From positions 63,988,708-64,052,707 of the forward strand of contig CAMZMU010000040.1 in the NCBI GenBank assembly GCA_947311845.1: DNA of 64,000 nucleotides, read 5' to 3'. The position numbers and the translations under genes are program-made. Shown piece after piece: positions 1-10,261 of this stretch. The notes under the pieces were generated by a model, which was not told where the DNA came from, searched no databases, and was given only the letters and a program-made list of their open reading frames with translations. The stretch is from Poa pratensis (Eukaryota; Streptophyta; Magnoliopsida; Poales; Poaceae). How positions within the stretch are numbered: position 1 is the stretch's first letter; each line of letters starts with the position of its first letter.

Positions 1-953
1 TGAAATTCTTTTTTGGGTGGAAGAGCTTCACATAACATCAGTGGCTGTAGCTAATGTTTAAAGTAACAAATCATATTGCGTCTTTATAGAACATGTGAAT
101 TTTTGATTATGCACTAACCCTCTAATGAGATCTACTTTGAGTTTGGTGTGACGGAAGTTTTCAAGGGTCAAGAGAGAAGGATGATATAATAGGATCAAGA
201 AGAGTGAAGAGCTTAAGCTTGGGGAGGCTCCCATGGATCTCCCCAGCATATTTCAAGAAGACTCAAGCGTCTAAGCTTGGGGATGCCCAAGGCATCCCCT
301 TCTTCATCGTCAAAATTATCAGGTCATCTCTAGTGAAACTATATTTTAATTCTTTCACATCATATGTGCTTTTCTTGGAGCGTCTGTGTGCTTTTATTTT
401 CAGTATTGCACTTTTATTTTCAATAAAGCTTGACTGGACCCTAGCATTCTTGATTGGGAGAGAGACACGCTCCGCTTTTTCATGAGAATACTCCTATTCT
501 TCACTTATATTTGTTGAGTATTCATATCTAGCGCTGTTCAGCTTTTAGCTCTTGTTTTCATGTATCTCTTGTCAGAGCTATTAGCTTTCTTTTGTAGAAA
601 GTACTCTCTTGCTTCACTTATATTTGTTTGGAGAGTTGATGAAATAAATTGATTGGTGTTTGGTTGGTTCAGAAAATGTTGCATGTGGTAATTGGTATAA
701 GGAAAAACTTGCTTAATCTTGTAGATCACTAAAATGGATAACTTGATGCTTGTCAATTGTTTTGAGTTAACAAGTAGATCATGATTAAATTGTGCATCAC
801 ATGAGTTAAGCCTATTAGTGAAGAACTACCGTAAAGCTTGTTGAAAATTTGGTTTGCATCGGTGGTACCTCTAAGGTCTAGATATTTTCTAATAACAGGG
901 TTTGGTTAACAAGGAAGACGGTATGAAGTCTTATAACGTTTGCAATATGTTTG

Positions 954-1187
954 TCATATAAAACTTGGTGTACGGGTTGATATTCTTGTTTGCTTACATA
1001 ACCTTGCTAGCCTAAACTCTGTACTGAGAGGGAATGCTTCTCGTGCATCCAAATCCTTGAGCCAAAATCCATGCCATTTGTGTCCACCATAACTACCTAT
1101 ATGTGGTATTTCCTTGCCACTCCAAGTAAATTTTTCATGTGCTACCTTTAAATTATTCAAAATGTTATTATTCCCTTTTTGTGTCAA
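954..1187 (-). CDS. conserved antisense ORF in element A (unrecognised)
   Basis: An open frame on the strand opposite to the element. It carries the string HEKFTWSGKEIPHIGSYGG and then WHGF..LDAREAFPLSTEFRLARL. The same frame is open in element C (27976-28239, minus) and in element B (about 40226-40396, plus), each time antisense to its element. I do not recognise the product. No signal peptide or membrane segment is visible. The alternative is a fossil exon or chance openness of conserved 3' DNA. Confidence 0.35.
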   Translation of the reverse strand: MTQKGNNNILNNLKVAHEKFTWSGKEIPHIGSYGGHKWHGFWLKDLDAREAFPLSTEFRLARLCKQTRISTRTPSFI

Positions 1188-2230
1188 TGTTTACTAGCTC
1201 ATGAGGAATTAGTGTGGTTATTCTTTATTCTATTTGTCGAGTGGACTTTTACACCTGGACTAGTGGCATATACATCCGCTTATCCAATAACTTGCAAAAA
1301 GAGCTGGCAACGGGGTGCCCAGTCCCAATTAATTACAACTTTAACCAATTAATTCTCTTCACACTTTTGCCCTGATTCATCAGTAAGCAATGACAAACAG
1401 TGAAATACCTGAATGTGTGTAAACCAAAGAGAAAGAGGGATGATCTGCCTTGCTGGTAGAAATAACGTCCTTCATGGGAGCCGCTCTTAAAAGTCCGTTC
1501 GACAGGTAGAATACTGTTCTCACCCGCTACCATTCGTTGACAATTAACAAACACCTCTCAAAAATAGATACTCCTCCATGGTATGTGATTGATGGAAGGC
1601 ACCCGAGGATTCGGTTAGCCATGGCTTGTGTTAGCAAGGTTGGGAGGAGTATCAAATATTTTATGCAATCTCTATATGCTTTCAAAAACCTAAAAGCTCT
1701 AGCACATGATTTAATCCCTGCTTCCCTCTGCGAAGGGCCTTTCTTTTACTTTTATGTTGAGTCAGTTTTCCTATTCTTTCTGTCTTCCACAAGCAAACAC
1801 TAGTGTCAACTTTGTTACAACATGCGTTATATGCAATGTATTGGACTTGTTATACTACTTTGTGTTGACAATATCCATGAGATAAATATGTTGAAAGTTG
1901 AAGCAAATGCTGAAACTAAATTCTTCCTTTGTGTTGATTAAATACCTTTTTTAGAAACTATTGCTTTATGAGTTAACACTTATGCAAAACTGTTTGATGC
2001 TTGTCTCGAAAGTACTATTCATGAAAACGTTTAGCTTGTGTGATTCATTGTTTACTCATTATCTATTTGGTAGCAAATTATAGACCATTGACTTGGATCA
2101 CTTCATTCATTTACATGTGCCTTGCAATATTATATGATCAAGATTATGATAGTAGCATGTCACCTCAAAAATTATTTTGTTTTTATCGTTTACCTACTCG
2201 AGGACGAGTAGGAACTAAGCTTGGGGATGC

Positions 2231-3828
2231 TGATACGTCTCAAACGTATCTATAATTTTTGATGTTCCATGCTTGTTTTATACCAATTGCTACATGTTTT
2301 GCATCTACTTTATATCACTTTTATACATTTTTTGGGACTAACCTATTAACAAGATGCCGAAGTGCCAGTTCCTGTTTTCTGCTGTTTTTGTATTCCAGAA
2401 AAGCTAGTCTGGAAATATTCTCGGAATTGGACGAAACTACACGGGGGTCCTATTTTTCCAGAACACACCTGACGGAGCGAAGGAGCAGCAGAGGAGGGCC
2501 ACCAGGAGGCCACACGCACCTAGGGCGCGGGCCCCCCTCTGCCGCGCCCTAGGGTGGTGTGGGCCCCTCGGGGGTCCGCAGCCGCCGCCCTTTCGCCTAC
2601 TTATTCCCCCCGACGCGAAAACCCTAAGTACCTGAGCAAATATCCACGAAAAGTTCCAGAGACGCCGCCGTCGTCAACCCTAGCTCGGGAGGGTTCAGAA
2701 CCTCTTCCCGGCACCCTGCCGGAGAGGGGAATCGTCACCGGAGGCTTCTACATCGCCATGCCTGCCTCCGGAGTGATGCGTGAGTAGTTCATCCTTGGAC
2801 TACGGGTCCATAGCAGTAGCTAGATGGTTGTCTCTCCACTTTGTGCCATCATGTTTAGATCTTGTGAGCTGCCCTACATGATCAAGATCATATTATTGTA
2901 ATGCTACATGTTGTGTTTGCTGGGATCCGATGAATATTGAATATTATGTCAAGTTGATTATCAATCTATCTTATATGTTATTTAAGATCTTGCATGCTTT
3001 CCGTTACTCGTAGATGCTTTGGCCAAGTAGATGCTTGTAACTCCAAGAGAGAGTATTTATGCTAGATAGTGGGTTCATGTCTCCGTTTAACCTGGGACAG
3101 TGACAGAAAGTTCTAAGGTTGTGGATGTGCTGTTGCCACTAGGGATAACCTAACGATGCTATGTCCACGGGCATATGTGTTTGTTTACATTACGCACTTT
3201 ACTTAATGCAATTATCCGTTGCTTGCAACTTAATACCAACGGGGGACTCGGATGACAACCCGGCGGTGGATTATTAGTCATAGATGCTGTTGGATAACGG
3301 TCTATGTATTATGTCGTAATGCCCAATTAAATATCATAGTAGTCAACATGTCATGTATATGCATTGTCATGCGCTCACTATTCGTCAATTGCCCAGCTGT
3401 AATTTGTTCACCCAACATGTTAGTTATCTTTTATGGAGAGACACCACTAGTGAACTGTGGACCCCGGTCCATTCTTTTACACTGATTAAACAACCACAAA
3501 CTGCAAACTGTTCCTTTTTCATTCTCTGCAATTTAATACTCATTTTCCACACCATACGTTTAATCCTTTGTTTTCAGCAAGCCAGTGAGATTGACAACCT
3601 CACTGTTTCGTTGGGGCAAAGTAGTTTGATTGTGTTGTGTGCAGATTCCACGTCAACAGTCCAGACTCCCTGCGACAGCTATTTTTCTGGCGCCGTTGAC
3701 AACCTTCTGAAGAGTTGCTGCTCCTACTGGTTCGATAACCTTGGTTTCTTTCTGAGGGAAAACTTGCTGCTGACTACATCATACCTTCCTCTTGGGGTCT
3801 CCCAACGAACGTGTGTTTCACGTCATCA
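2231..3828 (+). repeat. 3' LTR of element A
   Basis: A 1598-bp LTR that begins TGATACGTCTC and ends CGTCATCA. The same sequence occurs in reverse orientation at 37705-39274 and again from 42673, which are the two LTRs of element B, so A and B belong to one family. A polypurine tract lies immediately upstream. Open frames inside it are LTR shadows and are not listed. Confidence 0.9.
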
Positions 3829-4326
3829 TGGCTAGTGGCGTCAGCGGCCGTGTGCGTGCAGGCCAGACTAGGCCAGACGGCCTAGGTCTGGAAGCTGGTT
3901 TGAGGTCCCGTACCAGTGCGAGCTCAACATGTCGATGTATCCGTCGTGCTCGCTGTCAAAGTATAAAATTGATGCACTAGCCATATATTTTTAAAATCCT
4001 AACCGATGAAAAGGGCTATGCAAAGTATTTATATCTCAACACTCCCATCGTGTAGAATAAGCTATTTTAGTTCTTAGCTGGGGAGGGTGCTCGGGAGAAA
4101 TCCTTACAGGCGTGTCCGACACTGACACGCCGATGCTATCCCACTCTACACTCCCTGAGTGCGAGGAAAACCCTTAAGACTACCTTTGTTGCTCTGAGGA
4201 GTAACAATATGATGTTGTCGCATCCCTTCTCGAAGCTGCTGCCTTTGTACCCGCAATGGGGGCATGTTGCCATCTCGTTTCGTTGTTGACATACATCGTC
4301 ACTCTCTTGCGACTTGTATGCCCCAA
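3829..4326 (+). mobile_element. flank of element A and left half of a plus-strand LINE 3' tail
   Basis: From 3829 to about 4080 I see nothing recognisable. From about 4080 the sequence reads like the 3' untranslated region of a grass LINE. Removing the nested elements joins 4326 directly to 32675, where the typical LINE terminus 'attataaagcggggcgaaa' follows within 65 bases. The joint is marked by the 9-bp repeat ATGCCCCAA (4318-4326 and 32666-32674). The assignment to a LINE rests mainly on that terminus. Confidence 0.45.
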
Positions 4327-4957
4327 ATTTTTTTTTAGAAATGGAGCATCGCCCCAGTCTTTGCATTTCGATGCACACGCCGTTTTTTCATTAAAATAAA
4401 GTTGTTCCAACATCCATATGTACGAATTATTACAACTCACTGATCACGCAGTGTGGATACAAAAATAAGCCAATAGAAGAGTAACAGACTAAGTAAATAT
4501 TCTTCTACCATGACGCCACCCATTCTGGCAGAAGATAGCCTGAATGACCGCCATCATTTAAGTACATCCGGAATCCATATGATACCGCTGGGAGTCTGAA
4601 AGCATGAGCGACCACATTTGAATCCAATGAGTAGCTCGGGAAACAACCTGCAAGAAATGAGGAGTTTGAACTTTATTAAAGATAATGTCATTCCGGCAAT
4701 TACAAATTGCCCAAAGAAAAGCTGACACATATCCTTTCTTTAGTATGTTTGTCCACCTCATTCAACGAACTCCCAAACAACTGAGACACACTGGTTGGAG
4801 GTGATAAGTTGAAAGTAAAATGAATGAGTCTCCAAATGTTTTCAACAAAGTGATAAGATATAAACAAGTGCTCTACAGACTCTTCTGTATCGCAAAAAAC
4901 ACACTTCTTACATCCAGTCAAATTCTTTTAGCCAAGTTGTCTTTCGTCAACAACACT
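4327..4957 (-). mobile_element. minus-strand LINE, 3' portion (zf-RVT region and 3' UTR)
   Basis: Reading the minus strand, 4921-4700 encodes a zinc-finger-like segment typical of the C-terminal zf-RVT domain of plant LINE ORF2 (TGCKKCVFCDTEESVEHLF). The last cysteine of the usual motif is replaced by tyrosine. Frame breaks follow. The 3' UTR ends in a short tail visible on the plus strand as a run of T at 4328-4336. The 5' portion of the same LINE lies at 32179-32665; the two were separated by the CACTA insertion. The LINE is 5'-truncated and flanked by ATGCCCCAA. Confidence 0.8.
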
Positions 4958-5215
4958 CACTGCTAGAAACGAGACCTTTAGTCTAGGGCCGATTTTGCCT
5001 CTAGTCCCGGGTGGCTTACGACCCGAGACTAGAGGGGGGCACTAGTCTCGGGTCAAAAGTGTTGTACTGGTCTCGGGTCGTGAGGGAGCTCTAGTCCCGG
5101 GTCGTAATACAGCCCGGGACCAGAGGGTTGGTGCAACTGTTCGCCTGCGCGATACCCTCTAGTCCCGGGTCGTAATACGGCCCGGGACTAAAGGTCCGAA
5201 CGGTTTGCCTCCCGC
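4958..5215. repeat. CACTA left terminal inverted repeat and subterminal repeats
   Basis: The 13-bp terminal repeat is followed by several copies of a palindromic motif of the form 'ctagtcccgggt...acccgggactagag' in both orientations (about 5003, 5050, 5092 and 5158). Such arrays bind the element's own transposase in the En/Spm family. The matching right-hand array is at 31968-32160. Confidence 0.85.
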
Positions 5216-5310
5216 GCCAGCGATCAAAACGCACTGGAACCGCTGTTGCTACAGTACCGCGACATTTCTGTTCGTCTCCCCTCTCCTCTCTTCTTCCCCA
5301 TCCTTCCACC

Positions 5311-6640
5311 ATGAATCCAATCACTCGCTACGGGAAGGTGCTCGCATATGGCACGACCAATCTCAATGTCGTCTACACGAACGACAGCGCCAAGGTGCCG
5401 GATTTTCTTTCCGATTTCAAGTATTGGCTTGAAGAGGAGGAGGACAACAACAAGAAGTTCATGGGCCTTGATCTCGAGTACACGGCCGATCAAAGAGATG
5501 TTGCCGTCATCCAACTTTGTTTCAAGAAACATGTCATGGTCTTCCAGTGGGCAAGGTAATACGAATAGTAGTGGCTAGCTTGTTGATCTCCATGTAATCG
5601 AATAGATGACGCTTTTAGTCCCTCTTATATATATGGGATCTTTATATGTAAATTAATCTGGGAAACCGTGAAAACGGGAAGCCGGGAAAACGTGAAACCG
5701 GGAAGACGGGAAAAAGTGAAAACTTCCCGACTTTCCTACTTCACGACTTTCCGTACCGACTTCCCGACTTTCCGTACCGACTTCCCGACTTCACGACTTT
5801 CCGACTTCACGGGAAACCGGGAAAACGTGAAACCGGGAAGCCGGGAAAACGTGAAACCGGGAAGCCGGGAAGACGGGAAAACGTGAAAACTTCCCGACTT
5901 TCCGACTTCACGACTTTCCGTACCGACTTCCCGACTTTCCGTACCGATTTCCCGACTTCACGACTTTCCGACTTCACGGGAAACCGGAAAACGTGAAACC
6001 GGGAAGCCGTGAAAACGGGAAGCCGGGAAGCCGTTTGTGATATACATGCAATCAATTAAAAATGATCGAAATTCTCATAAAGAACTGTCCACTTTGTTGC
6101 AGCAATATTTAACATGTGTTCCACTTCTTATTATACATACTTGTGCATGCCGAAATATACTGGTTGCACCAGTATTTAACATTTGTTCAATTTTGTTGTT
6201 GCAGTAGTGACAAGCACTGTCCAGTACTCATGGAGTTCCTTCGCAGCGGCATACATTTTGCTAGCGTTGATATAACGAATGACAAGATCAAGATGAGGCG
6301 CGCCTGGGGTATTGAGATACCAGCTGCCTGCCACATTGATATCCAGCGCATTTTCAAGCTTAAGCATGACAAGACTTCAATGGCTGATATGGCATTCACC
6401 TTGATCGACGAGGAGTACGCTGATATGAAGACAAAATTACCCAACGATCAGCACAAACTCTGGGAGAAGACCCCACTTGACGGTATCAACATTGAGTATG
6501 CAACAGTAGATGCGTATGTTGCATACGAGGTGTACCGCAAGATTGGAAGCGTCAACTATGGGCAGCGTCACCTAGTACCACCACCAGTGCCCCGTGGGAC
6601 GTCTACTGCTTCGGAGTATTCTGATTCGGAGGACGAGTAG
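5311..6640 (+). CDS. 3'-5' exonuclease-like protein (DEDDy/WRN-exonuclease type) carried in CACTA
   Basis: Two exons, 5311-5555 and 6205-6640, give a 226-residue protein. The donor is aag|gtaata and the acceptor ttgcag|t; the phases agree (2 nt + 1 nt). A second AG three bases on (NAGNAG) would remove one residue. The start is ccaccATGa, a good plant context. Motifs of the DEDDy 3'-5' exonuclease fold are present: Exo I GLDLEYT (D54, E56), Exo II SVDITNDKIK (D108), and Exo III YATVD (Y180, D184). All catalytic positions are therefore retained. The C-terminus is acidic and serine-rich. Known relatives (WRN-like/RNase D-like exonucleases) remove nucleotides from 3' ends of nucleic acid; the substrate here is unknown. 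The frame is unbroken, unlike its neighbours. It lies between the CACTA subterminal repeats and the rest of the element, so I infer gene capture. Confidence 0.75.
5650..6035. repeat. GC-rich tandem array 1 inside the exonuclease intron
   Basis: A degenerate array with two unit types: 'gggaagccgggaaaacgtga' and 'cttcccgacttcacgacttt'. The second resembles the inverted complement of the first, so the array can fold back on itself. The units alternate in blocks with no unique spacers. Related arrays occur at 10262-10830 and 31588-31830, all within the same CACTA element. Confidence 0.85.
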
Positions 6641-7141
6641 TGTTTGCAAAATGGCGACGAACACTTCGATCTCTAGCTATCTCTATTATTATGTACTGGT
6701 TGGGGTCTCCTGATCCGGACAAGTAGATGTTTGCAGTTTCATATGTGTGTATCTTTAATTATGCTGTAATGGATATCTGAACTATTATTTGTATTAATTA
6801 TGTCCCTGTTTAAGTATGATGTGATCAAGCTTTCTGAAGCTTTTGATGTATGTGCTGAATTTTTAGATCATGTCATTCTATTATAGTTGTTTCTACATGA
6901 TAGTACTTTTTGTGAAGAATGTTTGTGAAACTTTTGTCGAAAATCAAGTTTATTATTTCACATAGCAACTAGTACACATAAAAAGACTCTATGCAAGAGG
7001 ATATATCTTTATTTAATCCGATTACAGCTGGAGTGCATCACGCTTACATCTTTATTTAATCCGGTTACAGCTGGAGTGTATCACACGCTTACATCTTTAT
7101 TTAATCCGGTTACAGCTGGAGTCCATGCCATTTTTATTTAA
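6641..7141. repeat. 3' flank of the exonuclease gene and a 43-45 bp tandem repeat
   Basis: 6641-7004 is AT-rich, follows the exonuclease stop codon, and probably serves as its 3' UTR; no other gene is visible. At 7005-7129 a unit beginning 'atctttatttaatccggtta' is repeated about 2.8 times, with unit lengths of 43 and 45 bases. Confidence 0.7.
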
Positions 7142-7700
7142 CTAACTTCTGCCTCGTCCTAAGCCGCGGGGTGCATCACGAGCGCTCCTCACCCAAAGAG
7201 CAGGAACCATCACAGGGCCAATACTCACATGAGAAGGATCCCTATACAATACCTGTCATGTATTAGTATACAGCGTATCCAACATATACATGTAGCGACG
7301 AACGTGCGCATCCTCCTCCCTGATACGGCGACGTACCACCTCCTCGGGGCTGGCTCCCTCTGGAACCTCCCTGGCCCACGCGACCTCCACCAAGAAGATC
7401 CGGGTCGACGACGTCGCCCGGATTTCTCACCAAGCTACGCGTTCCGGAAGATAACACCTCCCAGTGCCAGCCCGGCGGAGCCCATTCCCGCACAGGGCCG
7501 TTATTCTCCAACAGTGTCCGGACATCGCCGACGTAAATGCCCGAGATCTGAAAAAAATAGTGGGGAATTTGATCAAACACCTAAGGTGCATGCAACCTAC
7601 GTAGGGAGGAGGGGATCAGGGAGAGAGGGCAGCGTACCTTGGCACCGTTGGACGTATGACGGGAGTCCGAATGCTTCGTATACCAAAATGAACACTAGAT
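7142..7700 (-). pseudogene. unrecognised gene fragment within the CACTA
   Basis: On the minus strand an exon of about 410 bases follows a plausible acceptor (ttttttcag at about 7555-7563) and ends at a stop at 7142-7144. A preceding exon appears to end at about 7639 before gtacgct. The encoded segment contains ISGIYVGDVRTLLENNGPV and then WAPPGWHWEVL. A frame change near 7400 leads into EGASPEEVVRRRI and a tail ending RDAPRGLGRGRS. I do not recognise the family. It has no start codon in a clear first exon, so it looks like a captured or decayed gene part. Confidence 0.45.
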
Positions 7701-7923
7701 AGGGATGTTGTTGGTGATGTGTAATAATGTATTAAACCTTTTATGTAACTGTGTTCTGAAAGTTGAAACAAAACACACGGTTTCCCCTGCATACAGCCCG
7801 ACGGTGGCTCGTGAGTGCCCCTTTCAGAACCACGTCGGATCGAATTTGCCTACCTTCTCCAGTGGCCACTCTGACCGGCAAATCGGCAAATCATCGCGTG
7901 GTCGTGAGACGGCAAATCGGCCT
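7701..7923. other. no recognisable gene
   Basis: Between the minus-strand fragment and the first hairpin I see no coding signal, terminal repeat or RNA gene. The phrase 'ggcaaatcgg' recurs at about 7878 and 7913, which leads into the repeats of the hairpin region. Confidence 0.4.
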
Positions 7924-8016
7924 TCGATCCAAACAGCGGCAAGACGTCTCTGATGATTTGCAACAAGTGTTGGGGATGTTGCTAATCATCAGAGCGTCTT
8001 GCCGCTGCTTGGATCC
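7924..8016. repeat. imperfect hairpin 1
   Basis: The arm at 7924-7964 pairs with the arm at 7979-8016 with only a few mismatches and a 2-base bulge. The loop is about 14 bases. The arms contain 'agcggcaagacgtctctgat'. The fold resembles a young MITE or a microRNA-like precursor, but no expression evidence exists here. Confidence 0.75.
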
Positions 8017-8216
8017 GACCGAGGGGAGGGTTCACCTTCAGCCTCCGCTCTAGAAACTCCTGCCTCTCAGAAATCTTGCTCTCTGCTACCCGTGTGCCGC
8101 CAAAATGAACTACAATGAGTAGACACTGAGTGCTGAACATGTTCGGGAGGGGGGCTATATATAGGGTACGTAGCTAGGGAACCCGAATGTTTTGTGTTTG
8201 AGCGCCACTTCGATCT

Positions 8217-8325
8217 AAGCAGCGGTAAGACGTCTCTGATGATCTACAACCGTCCGGCAAGACATCTCTGATGATCTGCAACCGTTTGGAACGGTCGCAG
8301 GTCATCAGAGACGTCTTGCCGCTGG
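8217..8325. repeat. imperfect hairpin 2, related to hairpin 1
   Basis: An inner stem pairs 8256-8286 with 8290-8320 (28 of 31 positions by eye) around a 3-base loop. A second left-arm copy lies at 8217-8252. The arms are the same sequence as in hairpin 1, so the two hairpins derive from one repeat. The duplicated left arm suggests local rearrangement after the repeat was formed. Confidence 0.75.
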
Positions 8326-8458
8326 TTGCCCAAAGATGCCTCTCCGAGTGACGCTGGAATGTTTTGTGTGAGTGAGTAACCTGTCTGAGGAGTGGCCAAT
8401 TTATAGGCGTCGTTATATTTGGCTCACGAAGGGGGCTATATATAGGGTACGTGTGCTT

Positions 8459-8646
8459 CTTTAGTCCCGGTTGGTAACACCAACCGGGTCATGTGGCTCA
8501 CGAAGTGGTCGTGATACTGCTGATCCGACAGCTCACAATCCCTCAAAAGAAACACACCCCTTATCCAACGTCTCACAAGCGCTTGAAAGAAACACATGAT
8601 CCGTGTGCTTCTTTAGTCCCGGTTGGTAACACCAACCGGGACTAAA
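8459..8646. repeat. second type of CACTA-like subterminal palindromes
   Basis: The stretch 'gtgcttctttagtcccggtt' followed by 'ggtaacaccaaccggg' occurs at 8451-8490 and again at 8607-8646. Each is a small palindrome. The motif differs from the terminal 'ctagtcccgggt' type, so it may come from another CACTA family absorbed into this element. Confidence 0.6.
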
Positions 8647-8654
8647 GTCGGGCT

Positions 8655-9214
8655 TTGCGGAGCCACGTGTCCTCCCACGAGGTCGAGCGTGCTCGGCAGA
8701 GCGCGCTTGGGCGCTACCGCGGGAGCCTATCCCGCCGTATGCCCACGAGCCCGGCATGGAGAGGAATGCCCTGCTACCGGCCTCCTGCTCCGGTGCCGGA
8801 GAAGGATGCGTACGCCGCAGGGGTGGCGTGGGGATCCGCGGCCGTACCTCCACCAGTCGCCGCCGCCCCTCCCAACGAGGAGGATGACGACGACGACGAC
8901 TTCGAGTGGAGCGACCATGGGAAGAGCGCGGCAGGCCGCAGATGCAGGAGGCCCTTGAAGCCTCCTTCCGGTCCATCCACGACGACCGTGTACAGCGAGC
9001 CAGAACTGCCTGCCAGCTCAAGACGAAGGAGGCTTCCGAGCTGGATTGGGCGCTGAAAGACTCATCCTCCATGGATCTTGCCCTCCGCCGCAAACGTGCG
9101 CGCGAGAACCGGGCGGCCGCGAACGGGGCTGGCTCCTCCCGCCGTTCCCCTAATCCTATGGCCTCCGAGCAACAAGTCCGTTTATGTAGTAACGTAATTG
9201 TTAGTAATGTGTAA
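8655..9214 (+). pseudogene. acidic ORF fragment of unknown function
   Basis: An open frame with the acidic run EEDDDDDDFEWSDHG continues, after a frame change near 8905, into a basic helical segment (QMQEALEASFRSIHDD, then LALRRKRARENRAAANGAGS). Its end at 9212-9214 is followed by AT-rich DNA. I do not recognise the protein. Antisense frames over the same stretch are GC-driven shadows. Confidence 0.4.
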
Positions 9215-9216
9215 TA

Positions 9217-9512
9217 ATGTATCCTTTTATGTAAGTCTGTTGAATGTTGTTAAAGATGTTTTTAAATAAAGAGATGTCTTTTAAATTTAAACAATATTAG
9301 TTAATGCATTTTTTAAATTGAAACACTTTTCAATTTTGCAAATTTAAACAACAGAAAATTGCTTTGGATTAGTGTTGCAAATTCAAACACTTTTCATGTT
9401 GTATTTTTTTTCAGATTCGAAAGTATGCAGAAGTTATTAAAATGCATATTTAAATTAACATTCAAATATTCGCGCGCAAAATTTTAAAACTTTGAGCGTT
9501 GGAACGAAAAGA
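9217..9512. other. AT-rich spacer without genes
   Basis: Low-GC sequence with runs such as 'tttaaatttaaacaa'. No frame, terminal repeat or RNA gene is visible. It directly precedes the GC-rich palindromes at 9513. Confidence 0.5.
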
Positions 9513-9664
9513 GGGACCCTTTGGTCCCGGGTGGTGCCACGACCCGGGACCAGAGGCCTCTTTGCGCGCGCTGGGCGAAAAGACCTCTGGTCCCGGGTCG
9601 TGGCACCACCCGGGACCAAAGGGTGCCCTCTCGTCCCGGGCCGTGGCACCGCCCGGGACCAAAG
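9513..9664. repeat. palindromic 'ggtcccggg' repeats upstream of the transposase-type gene
   Basis: Three to four inverted copies of the form 'ggtcccgggtggtgccac' and its complement lie just upstream of a TATA box. In grass CACTA elements such subterminal repeats sit in front of the transposase promoter. Their distance from the element's physical end (about 4.5 kb) indicates that the exonuclease segment was inserted between the terminus and this block. Confidence 0.65.
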
Positions 9665-9673
9665 CTCCTCTGG

Positions 9674-9680
9674 TATAAAT
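9674..9680 (+). promoter_or_regulatory. TATA box of the CACTA transposase-type gene
   Basis: TATAAAT lies 10 bases after the last palindrome. A GC-rich leader (about 9700-10010) follows and ends in ccg|gtgagc, a plausible donor. The next coding exon starts at 10981 after ttgtaatag. This gives a long leader intron that holds tandem array 2. Confidence 0.5.
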
Positions 9681-10261
9681 ACCAGGGAGTTGACCCCGGT
9701 CGATCCACGACCCGGGAGATCTTCTTCTTCCCCACAGCGCCCCCGCGCCGCCGCCTCCGCACGCCGTTAGGCTGCCGGATTTTCCGGCCAGCCCTCCGCT
9801 GTGCCGCCCGCGCCTCCGCCGCTCCCTCTCCGCGCGCCCGAGCTCTCCGCTGCTCCCTCTCCGCGCGCCCGAGCTCTCCGTGCGCCCGCACCGTCTCCGG
9901 CCGCCGCCGTCGTCCACCCGCACCGCCTCGCCCACCTCCTCCTCCGCTGCCGCGCCGTCGACCGGCCTCCGCCAAGTCCGCCGCCGGCGGCCGCCCTACC
10001 AAGCACCGGTGAGCTTTTTTTCTAAAGTTTTTTCCTAAGTTTTTTTGCTAATTAACTTAGTGTAATTTGCTAAGTTAGTGTACTGTTTTGCTTAGTATAC
10101 TAGGTTAGTGTTGATTAGCTAGGTTAGTTTTGAGTTTAGTTTTTAGTTTCATAGTTTAATTAGCTAGGTTAGTTTTTTGTTGTTAAGTATAGTATACTTA
10201 TCTTAGTATATATTTGCTTAGGTAGATTTTGCTAAGGGTAGAAATATTTAGTGTTAGAAAT

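Larger units (their letters stand above)
1..3828 (+). mobile_element. Athila-like LTR retrotransposon A, 3' part
   Basis: The window opens inside the 3' untranslated part of an LTR retrotransposon and leaves it at the end of its 3' LTR. The internal stretch 1-2230 matches, in reverse complement, the internal region of element B (about 39275-41400), including the motif 'aagcttgggga' repeated at 215 and 273 and just before the LTR. No gag or pol is visible in this part. A purine-rich tract (ctaagcttggggatgc) directly precedes the LTR, as expected for the plus-strand primer. The five bases after the LTR (tggct, 3829-3833) should be the target duplication; the partner lies outside the window. Confidence 0.85.

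Noticed and set aside
4958..5215. Subterminal palindromes as ribosomal or RNA-gene structures
   Set aside because: They repeat at both ends of an element with matching terminal repeats and duplication, which identifies them as CACTA subterminal repeats.
5650..6035. Regular repeats that could be mistaken for a CRISPR array
   Set aside because: There are no unique spacers; the units abut and vary, the genome is a plant, and there is no cas-like gene.
9462..10025. Several overlapping frames of 70-170 residues on both strands
   Set aside because: All are made of GC-rich, low-complexity leader and palindromic repeats; none has a recognisable domain.
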